From a virus: a stretch of 60,781 bases of DNA. The notes below the pieces were generated by a model. That model had not been told where the DNA came from. It was given only the letters and a program-made list of their open reading frames with translations, and ran no database searches. The DNA is taken from positions 1 to 60,781 of IMG/VR virus record IMGVR_UViG_3300034020_000673. One strand, written 5' to 3'. Each line of letters starts with the position of its first letter. Position 1 is the first letter of the stretch. Of the stretch, positions 5,931 to 14,395 are shown piece by piece. The position numbers were made by a program, and so were the translations under genes.

Positions 5931-8856
5931 CCTAATGCCCCCCAGCCCCGAGGAACTCGAAGAGCTCCGCGCTCAACGCCGCTTAAAGCTACCTCCGGGG
6001 GTTCAACGCGCTACTGCGGCCGCCCCAACTCGGGGTAGCGTGGCCCCTGTGCCCGGAATCCGCTACCCGGCTGAGTTCATCGGCGGGTTTGCGGGCGCTA
6101 ACCAGCGCCGCAGCGTCATGGAGCCCGACGCCGAAGGTCTTGAAAGCGCCTACCGCGCCGGGGAGGCCACCAGCGTGCTCGGTGATTTGTTTGGCTCGTT
6201 GACCCCGTTCGCGACCGCCTCAACGCTGTCCCGTGTGGGGGCGCTACCCGGCGCGGCGGTCATCAAACCCAAAGGCGGCAACTGGCTTGCCGGGTCGTTC
6301 TCGGCTGAGCGGGCGCTCGAGCCGTTGAGGAAACCCATGCCTTCCCGCGCCACTGACGCCTTCGGCAATGAGGTTCCTAACCCGCTGGCCAACTCGCCGA
6401 TGTACACGGAAAACGCCGCCCTCAACAAGTGGATTGATACCAAGCTCACCAAGTACGTCAAGAACGAAATGGCTACCCCCGAGGACCCCGTCCGGGCACT
6501 CGCTGAGCGGGGCACGCTGCACTTTGAGCCGCAAGATGCCCCAAGGCCTATGGGGTTTGAGAGGGAGGGCCGGACGCTACGTGAAAACCGAGAGGCCAGC
6601 GGCTATCCTATTGAGGGTCTAGGTAAATCCAACCTCGCCAAGGACTGGGAGGCTCTCGCTGATATAAACATACAGCCCGATAAAGCTGAGGTGTTTCAGT
6701 CGATGCAGTTGGTTGAAGCAAACCCTTGGCTAGCGAAAGTGTCGCCTGATACGCCGGTGTACGGTATGAATCTGAGCACCGATATGTCTAAGCTCGGCTT
6801 CCCGCACATCATCGACGAGCTAACCAACGCCATGAACCCCAACTCGGGGCTGCCGGCGTCGTTGCGGCTGACCCCGCAGCAGCTTGAGAAGATCACGGTG
6901 CCGCAGGCCGTCGAGCGGGTCGCAAAGATCAACGAGTGGCGGGCGGCGCAAAAGGTCGAGGCCGACGCCCTCAAGGCGCGCAACCCCGCCACGTTCGAGC
7001 ACCGCGCCTATGAGACCGTTCCGGGCACCACCGAGCCCAACGAGAAAGGCCTGCGTTGGGTAGAGTTGAAAGCCTCCACAGAGCCCGTCGACGTGAGTAG
7101 CATGCTGATTCAAAACGCCGGCAAGTACTCAATCCTTGAGCCGGGGCAGAAACTATCCTGGAAAGACCCTAAGACCGGGCGCGTGCTGTTTGACACACCC
7201 GAGAAAGCCGCCAAGGCTTACACCGAGCACAAGCATTACGCCTCACTCGAGGACGCCCTCAAGTACGAGGGCGACGTCATGGGGCACTGCGTCGGGGGCT
7301 ACTGTCCGGACGTCATCGAGGGGCGCAGCCGCATTTACAGCCTGCGCGACAAGAAGGGCGAACCCCACGTAACGATTGAGGTCGCGCCTCACAATCCGAA
7401 TCTTGAGTCTGTTTACGCGAAACAGAACCTCCCTGAGCTTTACGCAAAGTACAGCGCAGATCGAAATAAGTATTCTAACAGTTGGCCTGAATTTCTTAAA
7501 ACAGAAGCGCCAGAACTTTTAAACGCAACGGAAAACAAAATCATCCAAATCAAAGGCAAGGCCAACCGAGCCCCCAAGGACGAGTATCTGCCCTTTGTGC
7601 AGGACTTCGTGCGTTCGGGGCGGTGGTCGAGTGTCGGGGACTTAGGTAACACCGGGCTGATCCGTATCAACCCCGACAGCGACCTAGGTATGAACCTTCG
7701 AGCCGCGAATGTAACCGCGCCCGAGTTCGTCACGCAACGCCAACTCAGCGATCTCTTAGACAAATACGGCAGGACAAACCTACCGCCTAGTAGCCCAGAA
7801 GGCTACGCCGCCGGTGGCGCGGTGCGCATGAACGAGGGCGGCAAACCCCCTAAGCGTCGGGCGTCAGACCTGCCCGGTTACGGCGAGGGCTCCGCCGGAG
7901 CGTTGAGCGACGTGGTGCGCGGGTTCATGGGCGAGAAACCCGCCGAACCCACCAACCCCAGCGAGCTGTTCCGACTGGCGCAAGCCCTCGGGGCGTTTCC
8001 GCCGGTGGCGGGCGCAGTCGGGGCCGTGAAGCGTCCCGCCGGGGCAGCGGCTGCGTTGCGCGAGCTGTTGAAAACCGAAGCCCCCGCGCAGTCCGCCGCC
8101 GCTCGGGAGGCGCTCCGTCGTGCATACCGCACCGGCCACGAGCACTCCGTCGTGGGGCTGACCGAAGCCGGCGTCCCAGGCGAAGTTGTTACCTCGGGCA
8201 ACCGCACGCGAGTCATCCCCAGTGCGGCGGACGTCAGCCGAGCGGTCAGCGACCCGCAGCGTCGCGCGATTGTAGACTTCCACACTCACCCGAGCGACGT
8301 CAGCGGGCTGCGGGTTTCGCCCAGCGCGGATGACGTGGCGTTTTACGCCGACTACGAGCGGGGTGCGTGGCCCCGGACGTTGAAGACTTTCATCGCCTCG
8401 CCCCCCTCAACCGGAGGTGGCCGAGCCTCCACGGCGTACAGCTTCTTTGAGACCGACGTGCCGCGTCGCGTTTACGACAAAGATCTTTTTGAAAAAGCCG
8501 AACTGGAGCTGCAAAACGCGGGCCGACTCGGCCGGTTTGACCGCGTGCGGCGCGACCCGGCGTTTGCGGCGGCGTTTGAGTCCGGTGCGGTGGACCTGCA
8601 AGACCTGCTCGGTGAGGCGGCCCCGTTGTTGCTGCTCGAACGGCGAGCCGCTCAGGGCGCGGGTCGGCAGCGGTTGGACCTGGGCGCTAACGCCGTAGCC
8701 CCCAACGCTGAGCTGCGTGACTTTTACGAGATGATTCGCGAGCCCGCTCAAGAGTTCCTGAAAAAGAACAAGCTCAAAAAGGGCGGTGCGGTTAAAATTG
8801 AAACTAATCCCACGCTCATGGCCGATGAGCTGTTGTTCAAGGGCTACAGGCGCTGA
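5920..8856 (+). CDS. Large PcfJ-like / JAB (MPN) domain virion-associated protein
   Basis: 978 residues between terminase and portal, where many phages carry a MuF-like or effector protein. Residues about 435-490 contain YASLEDALKYEGDVMGHCVGGY then GRSRIYSLRDKKGEPHVTIEV, the signature of PcfJ-like domains. Residues about 730-830 carry a JAB/MPN core: VDFHTHPSD (His788, His790) followed by SPSADD (Ser802, Asp805), the JAMM zinc pattern. Two K/A-GG-AV motifs (YAAGGAVRMNEGG near 625; KLKKGGAVK at the C-terminus) recur in other virion proteins here. Function unknown; a peptidase or deubiquitinase-like protein delivered with DNA is one possibility. It overlaps terminase by 11 bases. Confidence 0.8.
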   Translation: MPPSLMPPSPEELEELRAQRRLKLPPGVQRATAAAPTRGSVAPVPGIRYPAEFIGGFAGANQRRSVMEPDAEGLESAYRAGEATSVLGDLFGSLTPFATASTLSRVGALPGAAVIKPKGGNWLAGSFSAERALEPLRKPMPSRATDAFGNEVPNPLANSPMYTENAALNKWIDTKLTKYVKNEMATPEDPVRALAERGTLHFEPQDAPRPMGFEREGRTLRENREASGYPIEGLGKSNLAKDWEALADINIQPDKAEVFQSMQLVEANPWLAKVSPDTPVYGMNLSTDMSKLGFPHIIDELTNAMNPNSGLPASLRLTPQQLEKITVPQAVERVAKINEWRAAQKVEADALKARNPATFEHRAYETVPGTTEPNEKGLRWVELKASTEPVDVSSMLIQNAGKYSILEPGQKLSWKDPKTGRVLFDTPEKAAKAYTEHKHYASLEDALKYEGDVMGHCVGGYCPDVIEGRSRIYSLRDKKGEPHVTIEVAPHNPNLESVYAKQNLPELYAKYSADRNKYSNSWPEFLKTEAPELLNATENKIIQIKGKANRAPKDEYLPFVQDFVRSGRWSSVGDLGNTGLIRINPDSDLGMNLRAANVTAPEFVTQRQLSDLLDKYGRTNLPPSSPEGYAAGGAVRMNEGGKPPKRRASDLPGYGEGSAGALSDVVRGFMGEKPAEPTNPSELFRLAQALGAFPPVAGAVGAVKRPAGAAAALRELLKTEAPAQSAAAREALRRAYRTGHEHSVVGLTEAGVPGEVVTSGNRTRVIPSAADVSRAVSDPQRRAIVDFHTHPSDVSGLRVSPSADDVAFYADYERGAWPRTLKTFIASPPSTGGGRASTAYSFFETDVPRRVYDKDLFEKAELELQNAGRLGRFDRVRRDPAFAAAFESGAVDLQDLLGEAAPLLLLERRAAQGAGRQRLDLGANAVAPNAELRDFYEMIREPAQEFLKKNKLKKGGAVKIETNPTLMADELLFKGYRR

Positions 8857-8870
8857 GAGGAACCCGAGCT

Positions 8871-11432
8871 ATGGCTATCGAATTTCCACAACCCCAACTT
8901 GAAGACGAACTGCCCGCTGGGCCGATGACCGTCGAGTACGAAGAGGAAGAACTCGAGCTGGGTGACGCCGAGCTTGAGGAGCTGCCCGATGGGTCGGTGC
9001 TCGTCAATCTTGAGCCGGATAGCGGCCCGGAGGAGAACCCCGAGTTCTACGCCAACCTGGCGGAGGTGTTTGATCCGCTCGACCTTGACACGCTCGCTAG
9101 TCGGTACTTGGAACTCATCAAGAAAGACAAAACGGCGCGGGAAGATCGCGACAAACAGTACGAAGAAGGCCTCAAGCGCACCGGGATGGGCAAGGACGCC
9201 CCCGGCGGTGCGACGTTCATGGGCGCGAGCAAGGTCGTACACCCCGCGATGGCGGAGGCCTGCGTCGACTTTGCCTCCCGAGCCATAAAAGAGCTATTCC
9301 CGCCCGACGGCCCCGTCAAAACTAAGATCCTCGGCCAAAACGATGAGGAGAAAACCCAGCGTGCGGAGCGTAAGCGCGACTGGATGAACTGGCAACTCAC
9401 TGAGCAGATTGAAGAGTTCCGCGACGAGCAGGAGCAACTCCTCACTCAGCTGCCCCTGGGCGGGTCGCAGTACCTGAAGCTCTGGTACGATGACCGGCAA
9501 AAGCGCCCTTGCGCCGAGTTCCTGCCCATCGACAAGGTGTTGATACCCTTTTCGGCCACGAACTTCTACACCGCGCAGCGGGCCACCGAGATTCACGACA
9601 TCAGCGAGTGGGAGTTCAAGCGTCGAATCAGCTCCGGTATGTATCGCGACATCAGTTTGATCCGCGCCACCATGGAGCCCGAGGAAACTAAGGCCGAAAA
9701 GGCCAACAACAAGATCGAAGGCCGCAAGTGGGATGAGAACACCGACGGCGAACGCCGTGTTTTTCACATCTACACCTGGCTCGAGTTTGAAGATGACCGC
9801 GAAAGCGGGGGCGAAATGGCCCCGTATATCCTGATGATTGACGAACTTGAGTCGGAAGTGGTGGGGTTGTACCGGAACTGGGAAGACGGCGACGAATCGA
9901 TGACCAAACTGGACTGGGTCATTGAGTACAAGTTCATTCCGTGGCGTGGAGCGTACGCAATCGGGCTGCCGCACCTCATTGGGGGGCTCTCGGCGGCGTT
10001 GACGGGGGCGCTGCGTGCCCTGCTCGACTCGGCGCACATCAACAACGCGCCGGCGATGCTCAAACTGAAGGGCGCAAAGGTGAGCGGGCAGAGCCAACAG
10101 GTCGACATCACGCAGGTTGTTGAGATCGAAGGCGCACCGGGCGTGGACGATATCAAGAAAATCGCAATGCCTATGCCTTTTAACCCCCCGAGCGCTGTGC
10201 TTTTTGAGCTTTTGGGGTGGCTTGACAAGGCCACTAAGGGCGTAGTCACGACGGCGGAGGAAAAGATCGCCGACGTGAGCGCGCAAACCCCCGTCGGCAC
10301 TACGCAGGCGCTCATCGAGCAAGGCGCGGCGGTTTTCAGCGCCATTCACGCCCGGCTGCACGATGCGCAAGGCCGACTTTTGAAGGTTCTGGGGCGGTTG
10401 AACCGCTGGTACCTGAGCGACATGCGTAAAGGCGAGGTCGTGGCGGACCTCGAGATTGAGGAAGCTGATTTTCAACGCAATACGGACGTGGTGCCGGTTT
10501 CGGACCCGCATATCTTTAGCGAAACCCAACGCATGGCGCAGATTCAGGCGGTGCTGGCCCGTGCGGACGCCGCGCCGGACCTCTACGACCGGCGGGCGGT
10601 GGAAGAACGGCTGCTGAAACAGCTGAAAATACCCGGCTACAACGAACTGCTCAAGAATACGCCTTCGCCGGACGAACTCAGCGCGGTTGATGAGAACGTT
10701 GCCATGGCGTTGGGGCAGAACGGCTACGCCTATATGCATCAAGATCACTTGGCGCATATTCAGACGCACTTGGACTTTGCCCTGAACCCGGCGTTCGGTG
10801 GTAACCCCATCATGGCGTCGATTTACCTGCCTCGGGCGCTGGAGCACGTGAAGCAGCACATGATTCTGTGGTACCTGAACCGCTCGCAAGGGTACGTCAC
10901 CAAGCTCCGCAACGGTCGCCCCGTGACCGAGGCCGAGTACGAGGACAAAACCCTCACGGCGCAGATCGACAAAGTGTACGCCCTCGTGTCGCAACACGTC
11001 AAGTCCGACGCCGAGCAGGCGTTCGGTAAGATTCTTCCCCTCGTCGGACAGCTGCTTCAGGCGATGCAACAAATGACCCCGCAACCTCAGTTGCCACCCG
11101 AGGCGCAAGTGCTCAAGGAAACCAGCCTGGCGGAAACCCAGCGCCGTGCCCAGCGCGACGCAGCGGAGATGCAGCTCAAAGGAGCCGACATGCAACAGCG
11201 GGGGCAGATTGACGTGGCGCGGCTTCAAGCCGAGCAACAACGCGCCGCCGAGCGTGATCAGATTGACGTGGCGCTGAACGCCTCGGATAACCTGACCCGC
11301 GAGCGCATAGAAACCGCACGCCTGACTCAAGAAGACGACAGGCTGCGCACCGAGCAGTACGAGACTGCAATCCGGCTTCAAAACGAAGCCCAACGTAACC
11401 TAGGAGCTGAACGTGGCCCAACCATCCAATAA
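8871..11432 (+). CDS. Portal protein
   Basis: 853 residues, large for a portal but in the range of P22-like proteins. The N-terminal part has DRDKQYEEGLKR and FMGASKVVHPAMAEACVDFASRAIKELFPP, a block conserved in podovirus-type portals. The middle has TKLDWVIEYKFIPWRGAYAIGLPHLIGG, and IADVSAQTPVGTTQALIEQG is another portal hallmark. Residues about 700-853 form a long Gln/Ala/Glu-rich helix, like the barrel helix of P22 portal. The portal is the DNA channel and the docking site for terminase and tail adaptors. GAGAGGAA precedes the start. Confidence 0.88.
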   Translation: MAIEFPQPQLEDELPAGPMTVEYEEEELELGDAELEELPDGSVLVNLEPDSGPEENPEFYANLAEVFDPLDLDTLASRYLELIKKDKTAREDRDKQYEEGLKRTGMGKDAPGGATFMGASKVVHPAMAEACVDFASRAIKELFPPDGPVKTKILGQNDEEKTQRAERKRDWMNWQLTEQIEEFRDEQEQLLTQLPLGGSQYLKLWYDDRQKRPCAEFLPIDKVLIPFSATNFYTAQRATEIHDISEWEFKRRISSGMYRDISLIRATMEPEETKAEKANNKIEGRKWDENTDGERRVFHIYTWLEFEDDRESGGEMAPYILMIDELESEVVGLYRNWEDGDESMTKLDWVIEYKFIPWRGAYAIGLPHLIGGLSAALTGALRALLDSAHINNAPAMLKLKGAKVSGQSQQVDITQVVEIEGAPGVDDIKKIAMPMPFNPPSAVLFELLGWLDKATKGVVTTAEEKIADVSAQTPVGTTQALIEQGAAVFSAIHARLHDAQGRLLKVLGRLNRWYLSDMRKGEVVADLEIEEADFQRNTDVVPVSDPHIFSETQRMAQIQAVLARADAAPDLYDRRAVEERLLKQLKIPGYNELLKNTPSPDELSAVDENVAMALGQNGYAYMHQDHLAHIQTHLDFALNPAFGGNPIMASIYLPRALEHVKQHMILWYLNRSQGYVTKLRNGRPVTEAEYEDKTLTAQIDKVYALVSQHVKSDAEQAFGKILPLVGQLLQAMQQMTPQPQLPPEAQVLKETSLAETQRRAQRDAAEMQLKGADMQQRGQIDVARLQAEQQRAAERDQIDVALNASDNLTRERIETARLTQEDDRLRTEQYETAIRLQNEAQRNLGAERGPTIQ

Positions 11433-11580
11433 CCTCAAAGACAACGAAGCCGTCCCCTATCACAAGCGCATCGCCATGGGCGCGGCGCTCGACGGCACTA
11501 GTCTGAAGTCCAAAGGTAGCACCACCCCTCAACCCGCACAAAAAGGAGCCCCCGCCCCGCTAGCACGCAAAAACAAATGA
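11413..11580 (+). CDS. Hypothetical 55-aa protein
   Basis: A short gene from GTG 11413, with TAGGAG upstream and the first 20 bases inside the portal gene. The product (MAQPSNNLKDNEAVPYHKRIAM...) is basic, Pro/Ala-rich and probably disordered. Its TGA overlaps the ATG of the next gene in an ATGA pair, which supports translation. No function recognised. Confidence 0.68.
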   Translation: MAQPSNNLKDNEAVPYHKRIAMGAALDGTSLKSKGSTTPQPAQKGAPAPLARKNK

Positions 11581-11768
11581 CCCTAACCCTGAGCCAACTG
11601 ATTGGCGCATTCAAGGCACGTCAGGCTGAAATAGGCCATTCCCTAGCGGCGGGCAACGCTGCGACCTGGGAGGCGTACCAGCGCATGGTTGGCGAACACA
11701 TGGGGCTGCAAAAAGCCCTTGACATTATTGAGAACTTTATAGAGGAAGAAGATGAACATGATGACTGA
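11577..11768 (+). CDS. Hypothetical 63-aa helical protein
   Basis: 63 residues, MTLTLSQLIGAFKARQAEIGHSLAAGNAATWEAYQRMVGEHMGLQ..., entirely helical with an acidic C-terminus. Small helical proteins of this pattern often sit between portal and capsid genes in such phages; role unknown. Starts by ATGA overlap and is overlapped by the next gene. Confidence 0.72.
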   Translation: MTLTLSQLIGAFKARQAEIGHSLAAGNAATWEAYQRMVGEHMGLQKALDIIENFIEEEDEHDD

Positions 11769-12192
11769 ACCAGTAGCGTCGCAAGACGCTGAGATGGCTT
11801 GGGCTTTCCCGAGCGTGGATCCTGGTGCGCAGCCGTTAGGTGGACGTATACTGGTGCAACTGCGCCGTAGCCGTAAAAAGACCACCAAAGCAGGAATCGT
11901 ACTTGTTGAGGAAACCAAAGAGACCGAAAAGTGGAACACCCAGGTCGCCAAGGTCATCGCCGTGGGGCCGCTCGCCTTTCGGCATCGCGACTCGATGAAC
12001 CCCTGGCCCGAGGGGTCGTGGTGTGGGGTGGGTGACTTTATTCGTGTGCCCAAGTGGGGCGGCGACCGCTGGGAGGTCAAAGTGCCCGGTGAGGACCACC
12101 TTGAGGACCCCGCACTGTTCATGATCGTTAATGATCACGAGGTCATTGCCCGAATCACCACTAACCCCCTCGAGACTAAGGCATTCCTATGA
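11752..12192 (+). CDS. GroES-like co-chaperonin
   Basis: 146 residues with the Cpn10 beta-barrel order: QPLGGRILVQLRRSRKKTTKAGIVLVEETKE (first strand and the mobile-loop region), AKVIAVGPLAF, then GVGDFIRVPKWGGDRWEV and ALFMIVNDHEVIARI, matching the GroES series of PLGDRVL, mobile loop, GKVVAVG, GD-x-V and closing D-I-x-A-x-I. Phage GroES replacements (T4 gp31 type) adapt host GroEL for large capsid proteins. The position just before scaffold and capsid genes fits that. A 30-residue N-terminal extension and a longer central loop are unusual. ATG 11758 is an alternative start. Confidence 0.78.
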   Translation: MNMMTEPVASQDAEMAWAFPSVDPGAQPLGGRILVQLRRSRKKTTKAGIVLVEETKETEKWNTQVAKVIAVGPLAFRHRDSMNPWPEGSWCGVGDFIRVPKWGGDRWEVKVPGEDHLEDPALFMIVNDHEVIARITTNPLETKAFL

Positions 12193-13181
12193 GCACGAGC
12201 ACCGAAGTAAAAGAACCCGATATCGAGATCACCGAGCAGCCCGACGGTTCAGTCGCGGTGGCGCTGCCGGAAGGTCTCGCTCCACCCTCGGTTCAAGATG
12301 ACGATGAGGACGACTCACCGCAAAACAAAGCCGAAGGCGGCCCCGCCGACGACCCGGCTGACGCCGATGCCGACGACGACACCGAGGCGCTACGCAACGC
12401 CAAACGCGAGCGCCGCCGCGCCAAGCGCGAACTAGCCCGCAAAACCAGCGCCGAGAAAGACCAGCGGTTGCAACTGCTGCAGCGACAAAACCAAGAGCTA
12501 ATGGAGCGGCTGAGCGTGGTTGAGCGTAAAACGCACGCCGGCGAAATCGCCAAGCTCGACAAGGCGGTCGAAGACCAAGAGCTGCGGCTCGAGTACGCCA
12601 AGCGCAAGATCGCCGAAGCCACCCGTGCTCAAGACGGCGACGCCCTGGCGCAGGCCCAGGAGCTCTGGTACGAGTCGAGGCAACAGCTCGAAGCCTTGAA
12701 AAACCTCAAAAAGGCCAGCACCACCCCCCGGCAGCAGAACAACCTGCCCGATGCGAGGGTGCAGAAAATGGCCGCCGACTGGATTCGACGCAACGACTGG
12801 TACGACCCCCAGCACCGCAACACCGACTCCCGAATCGTCAAGCAGATAGACGAGGAACTCACCGCCGAGGGCGGTTGGGACCCGGCAACCGAGGAGTATT
12901 GGGAAGAGCTCGACGAGCGGGCAAAAAAGTACTTGCCTCATCGGTATGAATTGAGCTATAATGCTCCGAATCAGCGTTCAAGGCCTCGGAATATGCAAAC
13001 TAGCACCGGTCGCGAATCATCCAACAGTGGCGGCTCCCCCAAGGGGCAGTTCATGCTCGAACCGGATCAGGTACGCGCCATGAAGGATGCCGGCTTTTGG
13101 GACGACCCCGTCAAGCGCAACAGTATGATCAAGCGCTACGCGGCGGAAGCTCGCAAACGTGCTGCTGCAAACCCACGCTAA
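12189..13181 (+). CDS. Scaffolding protein (likely)
   Basis: 330 residues, strongly charged and predicted mostly disordered or coiled coil: an acidic N-terminus (DDDEDDSPQ...DADADDD), a basic-acidic coiled coil (RNAKRERRRAKRELARKT...LLQRQNQELMERLS) and a structured C-terminal end (DQVRAMKDAGFWDDPVKRNSMIKRYAAEARKRA). Composition and location directly before capsid genes are those of phage scaffolding proteins, which template the procapsid and leave or are cleaved. No protease gene is evident nearby. It overlaps the GroES-like gene by four bases. Confidence 0.75.
   Translation: MSTSTEVKEPDIEITEQPDGSVAVALPEGLAPPSVQDDDEDDSPQNKAEGGPADDPADADADDDTEALRNAKRERRRAKRELARKTSAEKDQRLQLLQRQNQELMERLSVVERKTHAGEIAKLDKAVEDQELRLEYAKRKIAEATRAQDGDALAQAQELWYESRQQLEALKNLKKASTTPRQQNNLPDARVQKMAADWIRRNDWYDPQHRNTDSRIVKQIDEELTAEGGWDPATEEYWEELDERAKKYLPHRYELSYNAPNQRSRPRNMQTSTGRESSNSGGSPKGQFMLEPDQVRAMKDAGFWDDPVKRNSMIKRYAAEARKRAAANPR
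12933..12962 (+). promoter_or_regulatory. Candidate internal promoter before capsid genes
   Basis: TTGCCT (12933-12938), 18-base spacer, perfect TATAAT (12957-12962), inside the 3' end of the scaffold gene. It would boost capsid expression. About six TATAAT per strand are expected by chance in a window of this composition, so this is a candidate only. Confidence 0.35.
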
Positions 13182-13199
13182 TTCAAAGGACGCACACAA

Positions 13200-13748
13200 A
13201 TGGATTCAAGACTTAAGAAATCTCTCTCCGCCGGTGGACGCGAAAGCCGCGCAAGCGAAGACCTCGACCGCCTTCCGCCGGAGACTATGTTCGCCGCCTC
13301 ACAGGACATCGACAAGATGTGGAGTGACGAGTGGACGCAAACCGCCCTGCCGAACGTGCCCGCCCTGCCGGGTTGGCACATGTGCTGGCTTTCCACCACC
13401 AACAGCTACGACACGATTGACAAGCGAATCCGACTGGGGTACGTTCCGGTGACAGCCGATGAGTTACCTGGGTTTGAGAATTATCGCGTAAAAGCGGGCG
13501 AGCATGTGGGTCACATTTCGTGCAACGAAATGTTGCTGTTCAAGATTCCGACTGAACTCTACCAGCGGGTCATGGCGCATTTCCATTATCAAAAACCAAT
13601 GGAAGCAACTCAAGCGATCATGGAACGTATGGAGGAACTTCAGCAGGGCGCTGACAGCTCAGGACACAAACTCCTGAAAACGGAAGGCGAAGGCTTCGGA
13701 CGAGTGGCACAATCATCCGTCAACCGACCCCCGGTCTTCGAGGGTTAA
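13200..13748 (+). CDS. Conserved hypothetical virion-region protein
   Basis: 182 residues, with MFAASQDIDKMWSDEW, LPGWHMCWLSTTNSYDTIDKRIRLGYVPV, and a region around HVGHISCNEMLLFKIPTELYQRVMAHFHYQKPMEA. These blocks occur in an uncharacterised protein family that travels with capsid genes of podo-like phages. A head-assembly or minor head role is inferred from place only. AAAGGA precedes the ATG. Confidence 0.7.
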   Translation: MDSRLKKSLSAGGRESRASEDLDRLPPETMFAASQDIDKMWSDEWTQTALPNVPALPGWHMCWLSTTNSYDTIDKRIRLGYVPVTADELPGFENYRVKAGEHVGHISCNEMLLFKIPTELYQRVMAHFHYQKPMEATQAIMERMEELQQGADSSGHKLLKTEGEGFGRVAQSSVNRPPVFEG

Positions 13749-13766
13749 ATTGGAGTTTACAATATC

Positions 13767-14381
13767 ATGTCTGCAACCTTAGCACCCTTTGGTTTGCGGC
13801 CTGCGTATCACCCCTCGGGGCTCGATCGTGCGCAGGGGCTAGCCAATGTGATTCAGTCGGGGTATGCTCAGAACATCTTGAAGGGTCAGGCCGTTAAGCT
13901 CGACCCCACAACTGGGTATATCGTTCGTGCCGCGAGTGGCGATCCAATCTACGGCGTCTTTGATGGCGTCGAGTGGACCGACACCACGGGGCGTCGTCGT
14001 GTGTCGAACTGCTGGCCCGCCAACACGGGCTATCAGACCGGCTCGCTCATTGCGTATGTGTGGACTGACCCCAAAGTGGTTTACGAAATCCAAGCCGAAG
14101 GCTCGATTGCGCAAACCGCCCTGGGCCAAGAGTACGACATCACCAACCCGTATAACCCGACTTCGGGCGACCCGACGCTGGTGGGTCTGTCTCAGGCCAC
14201 TATGGGCACTACGGCGGCCGCCTCCAACGCCACCAAGACCCTGCGCGTGGTCGATCTGGCTCCGTATCCGGGCAATGCATGGGGTGATTCGTACACGATC
14301 GTTCGTGTGCAGATTGCCGAGTTCCAGTACGCTGGTATTTACGAAGGTGCGGCGGTGGCTTACCCCGTTACCGTAGCTTAA
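13767..14381 (+). CDS. Capsid decoration or minor head protein (probable)
   Basis: 204 residues, starting MSATLAPFGLRPAYHPSG, Gly/Thr-rich and beta-predicted, with KGQAVKLDPTTGYIVRAASGDPIYGVFDGVEW and QTGSLIAYVWTDPKVVYEIQAEG. This start and these blocks are typical of proteins immediately upstream of the major capsid gene in similar phages and look like a capsid-stabilising beta-barrel. It ends 14 bases before the major capsid gene. Virion location is inferred. Confidence 0.65.
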   Translation: MSATLAPFGLRPAYHPSGLDRAQGLANVIQSGYAQNILKGQAVKLDPTTGYIVRAASGDPIYGVFDGVEWTDTTGRRRVSNCWPANTGYQTGSLIAYVWTDPKVVYEIQAEGSIAQTALGQEYDITNPYNPTSGDPTLVGLSQATMGTTAAASNATKTLRVVDLAPYPGNAWGDSYTIVRVQIAEFQYAGIYEGAAVAYPVTVA

Positions 14382-14395
14382 AGGAGGGCTAACAA

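Noticed and set aside
9294-11393. A 699-codon leftward open frame opposite the portal gene
   Set aside because: It is an antisense shadow of a GC-rich gene with strong codon bias; no domain, and the portal on the other strand is secure.
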